Shown here piece by piece: positions 28,489 through 39,387 of a DNA stretch of 64,000 bases (positions are counted from its first letter, which is position 1; every line of letters starts with the position of its first letter). Made by a program: the position numbers and the translations under genes. Origin of the DNA: Sanghuangporus weigelae. Lineage: Eukaryota; Basidiomycota; Agaricomycetes; Hymenochaetales; Hymenochaetaceae. The notes below the pieces were generated by a model that did not search any database, was not told the origin of the DNA, and saw nothing but the letters and a program-made list of their open reading frames with translations. The stretch lies in contig CP137318.1 of assembly GCA_033182465.1 (NCBI GenBank), forward strand, positions 62,001 through 126,000. The letters are read 5' to 3'.

Positions 28489-29377
28489 TTTATTGTGTTT
28501 TTGGCTTCAAATGTTTTGCACTCCTTCGTTTATAATTGTGAGAGCAGTCCACCAAACTAAGGGAAAATGGAGCGTCCTCGAACGCGTCACGCGCATGTAC
28601 AGCATTTACAGAGGTATCTAAGCTACTCTGCAGTAAGGACGACGCGTAATTGCGTTGAAATATCATCTGCTCGAAGCATGAACTGCAAGAGCAGCAATCT
28701 CAGCCTCCTCCTCGTAAGAAGGCAGAGGCTCCCCGAACATAGCTCGTTCCTCCCTAATCCTTGCGATCTCTCTGCGAATATCATCCATCTCAAAAAGGAT
28801 TTCATTTTGTTGCAATCCAAGTCTTGATAGAGCATGTGAACGTATCATTTCGTTCTGGCCATCCGAAGTTACCGAAGTGAGCGTTTTGGTCCTGTTCTCC
28901 GTCATTGCACTTCCAGATTTGGTCTCTCCCAAATATTGTGTGCGTGCACCAGCGACTTCGGTATCTCCGGAGGACGATGGATATTGATATGGCACGGTGC
29001 GCAATTGTTGCGCTTCAGTATTTACCAACGAACTGAAGGGCTCAATGATGGAGTCAGAAGGAAGATTCGCCCGCTTTAGGGGATTTGTGTGGCCTTCGCG
29101 ATTATGTGTCCCACTCTTCTGTCGTCGACGTCGACGATATAAGAAAAATAGGAAGATCGCGATGATCCCTAGACCCGTGAGTCCTCCGACAACCGCTCCG
29201 ACTATGATTCCTTTGTTGGACGATCCGTTTAGTTCTCCTCCGCCTCCACCTTCTTCCCTGTTTCCCGAGAATTCAACGGTTTGCAACGGAACGCTAAAGA
29301 ATTGGTCACTGTCTGAACATTCTCTGACATGAAAAAGAATCTTACTTCAGTGCAAGAGGTGCGAACATCGCTCCTTG
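27865..29377. repeat. near-identical segmental duplicate, copy 2
   Basis: Partner of 22606-24118. It carries the 3' half of peroxiredoxin-like copy 2 and the tail exons of GtaA-like copy C. The right edge is sharp: after gctccttg the two copies diverge at once, inside the exon encoding PAQGAMFAPLAL. Confidence 0.85.
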
Positions 29378-32331
29378 GGCAGGGCTAAAGATATCATTCA
29401 ATAAAGTACTACAGCAACTGAAAAGGGTGAGGGACACCTATTCTGCCCCGCAATCCAAGAACCACTATCCGGATGGTACGAGATCGAGAACGGCAGGTTC
29501 TGATCGGAATTTACAGAGGCATACTCCCAAACTTGCGATATCATTGCATCTCGAACTGTCGTATCGGACACACTGGAGGCAGCGAAGAGCATCCAGTCTA
29601 TGAAGACATTAGTTGCGCATGAAATGAAAACACTTTAATCTCTTACCTGAACGAGTGATCGAAGACGCGTTGGAGCTATCTAAAGGGATTCCGTATTTCC
29701 ATCTCGCTGTTTTGTTGCGTATCAGTCTGCGAACCGATCACGAGTAAGAAGGGCATACTGTCTGCTGTCTATTGCTTGTAAAAGGATGTCTGCAAGCTGT
29801 ATATCTTAAGGGACATCAGCAAACTAGAAGCAAATCGAAAGACAATGAGCTGAGAGCTCACCGAACTGTCGATGAGGTTGAGCTGCAACGGTTTGTCCGC
29901 ATACAAATTGTAAATTAGCCCAGAAGAACCGGAGCCAAAGTTCAGGACAAGCTGATCCGATGAGGAAGCAAGACTGGTCCATTGCTGGACATATTGCTTT
30001 GCAATCCCCTACATCGGGCGTCATAAGCATCAATCACAGCACATCGTGAGAAGACATTCGAGCGCACGTCATATCTGCTTTGGTCGTCCGAGCGTCCCCC
30101 GTATTGGCTGATCTTTGCCATCGCCCCTATTCCGATGATTCCCTTGAGTATCAAGTTTGTCTGATTCGTCGAGGTAATCCCATCCGAACTCGATGTCGTT
30201 CTGACGCTGGCGTCAGATAACACTTCAAAAGATCCGGTTATATACTTACTCGTCGACGGGATTCATCGTGTTGTTGATCAGGTAACCTGCCCAACTATTC
30301 AAAAGACCATACTGGGTGGAAGATAAATGAGGCCTTTAGAAATGAACTGCGCTCTAATACAACATACGTGACGAGCAAGGAGGCTACCATCACCAGTGGC
30401 CTGAGCATGTGCGAGACTCATGATCAGCATGTTCGCCGAGTCTAGAACGCGAATTCATTCGAGAGTCAGTCGCAGCTATAAGTACATCCGTCAGGATACA
30501 TACGTTCAATCTTTTGATCGTGTCCGTTGGGATTACCTGTAGCATTCGGGAATTGACTGCCTACATGAAATCAGAATATAACCATGACTATCTGAAAGGT
30601 CAAAGACAACGTACCAGCATCCTGAACAGCATACGAGTTTGTGTATTGAGGGCTCTCCTGATACTCCAAGAGCGGACTCAGAAGATAACCGAGAATATCA
30701 GGATTTAGATAGAGGTAGATGGGCATGGCTGAGTATAGGACATCAACTGCGTTCACTCTATGTACGTCATGAATTTCTGTGGGACGATAGACAGAGCAGA
30801 AACTGGGCTTACCCTCCTGAACCGATGCCTCCCATGTCTTTCATGAATACCTTCACATCGGATGTGTTGAGGACTCCATTGACCTTCGGCAGGGTATATT
30901 CGAGAGCACTCATCGCCTGGCGTGTAGACAACGATAAAATGTCTCCATAGTTGCTGGAGACCTGCCCTGCATCAGCAAGTATCTGGTTGTCCAAATAAAC
31001 TGCCGCTGATAGTGCATCATCGGTATGGTTGAGGACATCTCCGATCTGAGAACTCTGATGTCAATTAAAAGTACTATCTGGAATTATTGCAACGGGACTG
31101 ACGACATCTTGAATATTGGTGAATTGAGACCAATAATACGCACTCCGCTCCTCTATCCGAGTCAATCTGTTGGTATATTGGATGACAGGATCGCGGACGA
31201 CTCCAAGAGCGAATGCTATTGGTTCGCTGGTCGAGGACACGCTTCCGAGGTCTACTGAAAAGCTCAGCGTGTTGAATGGGCTGCGAATTGCATTCGTCAG
31301 AATCGGAGCAATAGCTTTTTGAGGCAACCGGCTCTGACTTATTAACAGGATGTGTTCCTACTTGAGCTTGATTATTGGGACCAGTGCCGTTTGCAAAGCT
31401 AATTCGAAGGTCGGCGGAGGGTCCAATTTGCCAGGATACACCGTTCGTCTACAAGAAAGAGAGCAAGGATATTATTAGTAAAAAATCTTGAGCGATTGTA
31501 GCTTCCTTACCTTTTTGATGCTATGATACACGGTTGCATCCTGAGGTCGGTCACTGATCTCCTGGTACGGACCGGAGGACATCAAGCTCATTTGCAAATA
31601 GACAAAGTCACTTGACTCGTTTATTTTCCACTCTGCTTCCAAATCGGGATCAACTGTAATCCATTCTACGAGCAGAGATTATGGGCCAGGCCTGTTCGAA
31701 GATGATTGGATGCTCACCTCCAGTCACATCGGAGTAAATCGCCACGTCATGAGTGTTCCCATCAATTGAATTGACCTCGAAGTACAGATACGAAAAAGGC
31801 ATCGACTGACGGACAAGATCTTTGGCCTAAATAGCAATCAGAAAAACGGAGCCTCAGTGGCAATTGACAGAAAGCACTTCAATAGGGCTCATGAGGGTCA
31901 TGGTAACATTTACCGGACCAGCTTGCAAGGCGCATGAGGATCGCGTTGGAGTAAAAACGAATGATTGCTGGATTGCACTCGGTAAAGCTGGCGCTTGGAG
32001 TCCCAGCAGCTGATACGGATTTCCGTCGATGAGGATGGCGGCATTCCATCCTAAAACCAAATTCAAAGCCGCAGATGAATGAGACAGTCATATTTACAAA
32101 GGCTGCAAACGACACATACAGGGTCGCTCCACAGTCTCGGGATAGCTGTACTCAAAGGAGCTGAACCTGTTGTGTTGAAACTAAAGGTGCCCATGCGTTG
32201 ACATAGGGAGATTTTACAGCGAGGGGTAGCGAGAATGGATTGAAAGGCGATGTCGTCCAGTTTCCCTGAGACAGAGCGAGAGTGCCAAGACACAATAAAA
32301 GAAGAGCGCAAAAGGGAATGTGTGCCAGCAT
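28663..32331 (-). pseudogene. GtaA-like, copy C, 1-bp frameshift in exon 1
   Basis: The layout equals copies A and B: signal peptide from the ATG at 32329-32331 (MLAHIPFCALLLLCLGTLAL), then PFNPFSLPLAVKSPYVNAWA. At 32180/32181 one base is missing relative to copies A and B (plus strand gaaactaaag instead of gaaacctaaag). The frame shifts after the codons for WAPL and reaches a TGA ten codons on. The rest looks undamaged: WNAAILIDGNPYQLLG, QSFVFTPTRSSCALQAG, LSLSTRQAMSALEYTL, VNAVDVLYSAMPIYLYLNP, the membrane helix and the LPSYEEE tail. It is therefore either a very young pseudogene or a sequencing error. The tail is nearly identical to that of copy B. Confidence 0.7.
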
Positions 32332-32918
32332 TGGAGATTTCGGGGGAGTGTATGAGAGAATGATAGGCGGGAAGGCATGAAAAGACAGTTAGATGGATGC
32401 AGAAATCACTTTGCATCCCGTGAGATAAATGTCATACAGGTAGTTCCTTCACAAGTCTTGACTCCCTTGACTACACACGTGTCGAGCAAAGAGGCAGCTG
32501 TGAACAGTGGCGCAGGATCCATGATGCCCTTCGCTTCTTGTGAGAGGGACGTTGAACATAGCCTGATAGGATCAGCATGGCAGTCTAAGAGTTTGGAACA
32601 GGATATCCAAGGGGACGTATCAGATGGCTTCGGCGACAATCTAAGAGAACGACTCTCATCAACTACGAGAACAAGACCAAAGTCACCCAAACCCGGACGT
32701 ATCAAGTTGCATCATGATATAGAAGACTAATGGTCCACTTGGGGACGGAGAACATCAAGAGCAAAGGATTCCTGATGAAATCGGTGAGCGTTGCGATCAA
32801 GGCCAGGAAGAAGTTCAGTTTGAAAGTGTTGATCACAGTTCAAGCGGAGCTTCAATAGTCCAGATACTGTACGGTCAGGTCAGGGTTATCAACGTTAAGT
32901 TGTCCCCTTGAAACAACC
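32332..32918. other. divergent gap of module 3
   Basis: Matches the module 1 and 2 promoter gaps only in patches (for example attcctgatgaaatcgg near 32766). The frames at 32377-32730 and 32406-32705 have no recognisable domain. Confidence 0.45.
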
Positions 32919-33883
32919 ATGACGGGTACTCATATTATGAAAACCCCATCGACTGAAATGTATGTTTGAGGCAGTGATAGGTACAAGCGCTCTTTGGTGA
33001 TCTCTTCTCATCGTCAAAGACTATTATTATATTCATCCATGAGTTCTATGCCGGCTTTGTCTGCCGCTCTTATTGCTTTTAATTCTGCAATTATTGCATT
33101 GCTCAGGACTTTTTTTTGCAGTATATAAGCTCTATTCTCTTGATATCAGGGAAGGCTATTGATTTCTAGACATACCAAGTATGCCTAAGACCTTTGAATC
33201 AAATCCTATCTAACAACTTTCTTATTCAGACATGCATATCTCAGCTCGCAGCCGTCCCAAAGACTTCATTTTCAGGATCCAAGCTAAATCTGGCGATAAT
33301 CGGGTGTGGTGAATGGGAACTCATAGATGACTATAAAAGTGTGTCTGCTCGCGTACATATGCGAAACGCTCACGAAATCCTACGAAAGAAAGCACTGGTT
33401 TCACAAGAAATATATGTGCCGATCCATCTCGGGAGCGTTGTCACAATATTGGAATGACGACCGAAAACTTGAAGACAGCGTCTGCCGAGTAAATGAAGCG
33501 TAGTTACGTTCCCGGGACTGTGTCAAATGTCTTGAAGAGTAAGCCCCTTCGTCCGATGTAATCACAATGAATCCTGTTGAGTTCCGGGCAGAAAGGACCC
33601 ATAACAAATTCTCTTCGGCTTGGGGAGCAGGGAAATATCTCCCAACTAGGTGACGATACTCTATATTCGGCCCAGGTAGATTTACCGTTCTGATATTGGT
33701 TTCTGGCTTCTGTTCGAACAATTTCTGGGCAATACGTGCCACTTCGCCCAACTAATGGAACATACAGAAGACCGTAAGATTGATCGCCGCCTTAGGTCGA
33801 TGTTGATTCATTATTGTCATTACCGCATTTTGTTTAGATATCGAAGCTGCAGACCTAACGAAGAAGTGACATTAAAAGTGTAA
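32919..33883 (+). pseudogene. AAED1/PRXL2C-like, copy 3, degenerate
   Basis: It begins MTGTHIMKTPSTEM and meets a TGA after a few more codons. The N-terminal strand and the CxxC exons are scrambled. The middle part is still recognisable (LNLAIIGCGEWELIDDYKS at about 33287-33343), then the frame shifts before the YADPSRE region. TCHF...LMEHTED-like remains occur near 33737-33773. It ends near the position equivalent to the copy 1 stop. This is the most decayed of the three copies. Confidence 0.8.
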
Positions 33884-34027
33884 TGAGTAGTCGTGCTGTA
33901 CGAGCATTTTGTAATATGTAATCGTGAGAATGTTCAACCAAACTAAGAAATGTCCTCGAAGAGTCGAACGCGTCGCGTAGACTTCTAGGCAACTTTCACT
34001 CAGCTTGCTTCTACATCTTCAGAAATC

Positions 34028-35994
34028 ATGGCAGCACCTGCAGGTCCAGGACTTCCTGTCCTGGTTATGAGTGAGTGAGCCGAGCGTCTTTGTCCATCCA
34101 GAGACCTCATCGAAGTTCTGTAGACACTGCACCGGAACGACAGTCTGGTCGAAAAGCCCAAATGTCGAACATAACGGCAGCAAAAGTGTGTTTCTAATCT
34201 CTACGTCTCGAAGAACTTTTCTAACTTGTCTTCAGACAGTTGCTGATGTCATCCGAACATGCCTTGGCCCTAAAGCAATGCTTAAAATGATCCTTGACCC
34301 GATGGGCGGTATTTTGTAGGTTCTCGTCTATCTAATCGAGTTCGTTTGCTGAGGAACATGCAAGGCTAACGAACGACGGAAACGCTATTCTACGAGAGAT
34401 AGAAGTCGCTCATCCAGCGGCAAAGAATATGATTGAACTTAGTCGGACACAAGATGAGGAATGCGGAGATGGAACAACGAGTGTCATCATTCTTGGTGCG
34501 TATTGTTCTTGTTTCAAACAGTGCATGTTTTAACAAGCATTGTCAGCCGGAGAAATCCTTGCGCATTCTCTGCTGCCACTGGAACGAAATACACATCCAG
34601 TCGTCATCATCTCCGCTTTCAACAAGGCCTTAAAAGAAGCGCTCGATGTAATCGACCGCATATCCATCCCCATCAATACGTCAAGTGACGACGACATGCT
34701 CGCACTGATCAAAACTTCCATCGGGACTAAGTTCGTCGTGCGTTGGTCTGATCTCATGTGCAAACTCGCGCTGCAAGCCGTCCGAACGGTCACACAAAGT
34801 GACGCAGGAGTAACCTCTGTAGACATCAAGCGATACGCTCGTGTGGAGAAGATACCCGGAGGCGAGATTGAGCAATCCTGCGTGTTGAGCGGTGTCATGC
34901 TCAACAAGGATGTTACACACCCCAAAATGCGCCGCCGGATTGAGAGGCCGAAAATTATTCTACTGGATTGCCCGTTAGAATACAAGAAGGGAGAAAGTCA
35001 GACGAATATCGAGATCGCGAGGGAAGAAGATTGGAATCGCGTGTTAGAAATTGAAGAAGAGCAGGTCAAGGCAATGTGCGAGAAGCTCGTCGAATTGAAA
35101 CCTGACCTTGTCTTTACCGAGAAAGGTATCTCGGATCTCGCTCAACATTACCTCCTAAAAGCGAATGTTACTGCAATTCGTCGAGTACGGAAATCGGATA
35201 ACAATCGTATTGCGCGGGCTGTTGGTGCAACCATCGTCAATCGCGTGGAAGACCTTCGCGAATCGGACGTAGGGACAAAATGCGGGTTGTTCTACATTGA
35301 CAAAATGGGTGACGAGTATTTCACGTTCCTTACTGAATGCGAGTCTCCAAAAGCGTGCACGATCCTGCTACGCGGTCCGTCAAAGGACATCCTTAACGAG
35401 ATTGATCGAAATCTTGCAGATGCGATGTCCGTTGCCCGAAATGCAGTGTTCAATCCACGTCTTGCACCAGGAGGCGGGGCGACAGAGATGGCGATTAGTG
35501 TGATCCTGCACCAGAAAGCGAGAAGTATCGTTGGCGTTGAGGGTCTACCATTCCGCGCTGTTGCCGATGCTATGGAGGTTATCCCGCGCACACTTGTACA
35601 GAATGCTGGTGGTAATGCAATTAGAGTGCTTACCGAGCTGAGGGTATATACGTTCGTTTTCGCAAGCAAACTTGTTTTACTCACCATCTGCCCATGTAGG
35701 CTAAGCATGTCGCTGGAGAACATTCCTGGGGTATCAATGGTGATACGGGCAAGATCGTCGACATGAAGTCTTATGGATTGTACGAGTCTGCCAGCGTCAA
35801 GGTATAATCAATATATTCTCTCCACTTAATCTACATTATCATCTAATCACTCTTCCGCTATCTCTCAGGTCCAAATTCTCAAAACTGCCATTGAGGCGGC
35901 ACGTATGCTTTTACGTGTCGACGATGTCGTGCAGGCTGTGCGCAAGGAGAGAGGCCAGCAGGAGCAGCCGGTCCCGGAAGAGATGCAGGAGTAA
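34028..35994 (+). CDS. CCT3: T-complex protein 1 subunit gamma (CCT3)
   Basis: Seven exons (34028-34070, 34124-34185, 34236-34315, 34365-34495, 34547-35643, 35700-35801, 35869-35994) total exactly 547 codons, 546 residues, the usual size. CCT3 is one of eight subunits of the TRiC/CCT chaperonin that folds actin, tubulin and WD-repeat proteins in the cytosol. Motifs: [32 protein letters not shown], the ATPase motif [22 protein letters not shown], the gamma-type [26 protein letters not shown] and the late GDTGKIVDM. The last exon carries [16 protein letters not shown] and a polar tail. It starts 144 bp after the end of the degenerate peroxiredoxin-like copy 3, so it marks the right border of the tandem array. 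Confidence 0.96.
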
Positions 35995-37091
35995 ATGTAG
36001 ATGAATAAGCTCATTGATCATGATGTATATTTACGAGATAGCACTCAGAAGAGGTTACATGTAACAACCCACATTTCTCTACCAAGCAAACAGACGCAAA
36101 TAAAAATCAGCTTATGCAAATAATTCTCACGATTGGATTTGTTATTGATAAGTCCGATCATCTTTTCTGTCTTTCTTCCTCCTATACTAATCCAGGTGAT
36201 TTTGATTCTCTCGACGGACTAGCAAAAGTCATCCTCTGGTGGCTCTCTTGGATTGGAGATCTGGTCAAAGCTTCATACTGCAAGTTGGGATCGCAAACGT
36301 GACGAGACTCTAGAAAGGTTCAGGCAAATTCCAGGGCTTGATTTTTTCTTTCTCTTACCCGAGCTCTTCGAATTTCAATCGATTGGACTAACCGAGAACT
36401 TTGAATAGTCAGTCACTAGTCGTTTGGTCATGTGTATTCTTTCCGCCAGCACAAACGCCACTCCTTTTTAAGTAGATTAGCTCTTATCAAGATACGTGGC
36501 ACTGGCTTTTAGAGATACATCAGATTGATGCTCTTCGTGAAGTGCTTCCGAGGACCTGATCAATCTTCAAATGATCTTAACGTTCGCTGGGTAGTATTCT
36601 GTAGTACTGCATGCAGGCACGAAACGCCACTTCTTGATGCTCCATATCTGTTGGTTTTTGTCAATGCCTAAACGATTTTAGGCGCTGATTCCGGTCTTGC
36701 ATGGGATGGTATCTAGTCAAGAAGCGTGCTAAACCTTCACTTCTCTGTCAATTGGCACTATCCCTCTTGGTTGACAGGCTCTGGCGAGTGTAGATGGGAG
36801 TTCGAAGTAAAGTATTGCACCCGGAGACTCTGTTTTTTTCCGTGAAGGACTGTCAAGGGGAATACGAAATATTGTGCGTTAGCGCCTTAGACGGTGTTGG
36901 CTTGTCTATCCGGACACGCGGAAGAGAAGCCAGAAGGTTCTGCTGTATCAGATCTGGAGTGTGCAGGATTCACAATGAATGATAGGCGGTGATGATCTTG
37001 TCAACCCTATCTGTAATCTGCTGGAATATAAAATCTGACGCTCCATCCTTCCGTACGCTACCCAACTACCCATTCACGTCCCTTCAGCGAC
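35995..37091. other. long intergenic stretch with no gene recognised
   Basis: About 1.1 kb between CCT3 and DUF6533 copy 2. Frames at 36114-36302 and 36794-36982 are short and show no domain, repeat or splice-consistent extension. A TATAAAA element lies at its right end. Confidence 0.5.
37027..37033 (+). promoter_or_regulatory. candidate TATA box for DUF6533 copy 2
   Basis: TATAAAA lies 58 bp upstream of the ATG at 37092. Assigned by sequence and position only. Confidence 0.4.
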
Positions 37092-38952
37092 ATGGCGGAC
37101 AGATTAGAAACGGCCAGAGAATCATATGCCGTGGCGTACGTGACCTGTGGGCATTGAAGATACTTGTCGCCGACATTCATACTTACCACTATATCTCAGC
37201 TGTCTGCTCTACTGCAGTTTTGTATGACTACTGTCTGACCGTTGATGCCGAGGCAAGCACTTATTATGCGTAATTGATAAAGGAGCGAACCTGACATTCG
37301 TTTTTCCTTTCTGAACAGATACGACGCATTTGGCCGTCAGTCCGCCTTTCGATGCATATTCGGAGAATGACACGAATTTACAGGAGCCGATGGTCCATTC
37401 CCAAGTTCCTGTTCTTAATTAACCGATATGTTATCATCCCGATGCTCGTGTAAGTCAAGAAATAGATGCAAAATCAGAATGTTGATGAAGCTCTTCCCAG
37501 ATTTACCGGAATAGGTGCGTCTCGCTGGGTTTCCGTCTGACAAATAGATACTAACAAGATATATTATGGTAGCCTCCACTAGGAATCACCTTTCTCCTGG
37601 CGTAGGTCCTCGCTCTTGCTTTACTTTATTCCGTTTGCGTTAACACTAAATTTTGAAACTAGTTGTGGGTTCTTGTGTATACGCGATGATGATCGTGCTT
37701 CAATGAATCTTGCTCAACAGCTGCACGTTTTACTTGCGATGGCTCGTTGTGTACGTTCGACTCTCTGACTTGACGTCGGGAATGAACACTTAACATTGTG
37801 TATAAGAGTCGTTACCGTGACTAACACTGTGGTAGAAGGTCGGGCGTTTCTCTAGAGCTGCTTTGGTCGCTAAGAATGTGTATTGCAGGTGTGCTACCTT
37901 CTAGAGTCATTGCGCTCTGTAAGTGGTCTCGACACTGGTTCATGTTCCTCATCAGTACTGATATTTTACGCAGACAGAGACAATATGGTGATTGGTGTTC
38001 ACCACATATAATGTATTCGATGCTTCTGTTAATCTCGAACTCAGGTGGTCAAAGTTGCCGCTAGCGTCTTATATGCGGGTAAACCCTACAGTATGACATA
38101 GTCGAATATTTCTGACCTATTTTTACCAGGAGGCGTTGTTACTCTCATAGGCTTAACAACCAAAGACTACGTCGGAGAACCTGTGAATAGTATGTTGAAA
38201 ACAAGATAATTACGCCCGAGGCAGTCGTTCATCCCCTTTCAGTCGTAGAAGATTTTAGCGCTTTACCAGGATGCTACGCAGCTAGCGTTCCAAGTATTAT
38301 CGCAGGGTATTGGATTGCTCCAACGATTATAGAAAGTGAATGAGAAAAGCAGCTAGTCTTTCAGCTTGACTAACGACTCGTGTCGATCAGGTTCATTATT
38401 TGGATTGGTCTTATGGAGGGCAATCGCATGGTCTCGAGCCAATATCAGCGTTCCTCCTGCCTTATTTCTCATGGCGCGCGACTCAGCGGTCTATTTTTCA
38501 ATGTGAGTCTATAAGTACTCATCGAGACTAACGAAATCCTGATATAAATGAACCTTTCTTAGAATCTTTGCACTTCTTTTTGTTAATCTCTTTGTCTTTG
38601 AGTATGCTCCACCCTTCCTGTCTAGTCTGTTCGTCACTCCTGTGATTACCGCGGGCTGTATAGCAGTAAGCGTCCAACTTTTTGAGATCTGATCCAAGAT
38701 TAGAACCTCCTCTACAAGGGATCACGCATGCTGCTTAACCTTCGGGGCTTGGCTGAAGCCGACACGAATGAAAATAACACGGAAATAGAAATGGGACGTT
38801 TATGTGGTCGCAGTCCTTACTTCATCGCACTCAGCAGTAAAGCGAAAGGTCCGGAGGTTATCACTACATGCGGAAGAACAGCGCCCGCGCCCTCTGTTCC
38901 CATGTGGACGACCGATCTTGCGAGTGCTGTGCTTGGGAGTGGACGCGCTTAG
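37092..38952 (+). CDS. DUF6533 multi-pass membrane protein, copy 2
   Basis: Starts MADRLETARESYAVAYV. Following exons encode SAVCSTAVLYDYCLTVDAE, IRRIWP and SIPKFLFLINRYVIIPML, the same signature and intron positions as copies 1 and 3. The intron after VDAE uses a GC donor (GCAAGC at about 37252). The next one, after IRRIWP, uses GTCAGT. Later exons encode hydrophobic segments including LFFVNLFVFEYAPPFLSSLF near 38560-38650. The last exon carries MLLNLRGLAEADTNENNTE and a short polar tail ending at 38952. Several central exons are tiny and were not fixed exactly. Function is unknown for the family, which is expanded in Agaricomycetes. Confidence 0.72.
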
Positions 38953-39387
38953 GCATCATTTGCGAAAGTCGAAGGTGGCTTCATCTAATCTATGCGCGCG
39001 TTGGATACGGCTCTTTCTTGTACTTATATGCACGCTGAAATGAAACTTGTCTTGACCTGTGCAAGATATGATATGACGATGATGGCCAAAGCTGGTAAAT
39101 CTTTCTCTGGCTGTGTCTATCTTCGGTGTCAGTATTTGCAAAGCCTCATCACTCGCGCTGGCACGGAGTGGAAACGAAATGCCACGCCCTGTCCGTGATG
39201 CCATGATGATGGGAGAATGAAGTGTAATTGGGAGAGAAAGGTGTGTTTGGTTCCTAGTTAACACTGATCGGTTATTAATCTAAAGACCCTGAAACCGATT
39301 TTACCATCTATATCAACGCATTGTTTGACGCGTCGAACATTGCATGCCCTGGAAGGAGAGTGTTAGTCACATCCACTCTTCAGCACT
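38953..39387. other. intergenic between tandem DUF6533 genes
   Basis: Copy 3 promoter region. No conserved product is seen; the frames at 38956-39264 and 38992-39198 look incidental. Confidence 0.45.

Noticed and set aside
18060-33883. Tandem array as a transposon or virus-derived element
   Set aside because: No terminal inverted or long terminal repeats, no transposase, integrase or reverse transcriptase. The repeated unit is two ordinary intron-bearing genes.
36000-37090. Possible gene or relic between CCT3 and DUF6533 copy 2
   Set aside because: Frames are under 65 codons, with no motif and no consistent GT-AG chain. I can see only a TATA-like element for the downstream gene.
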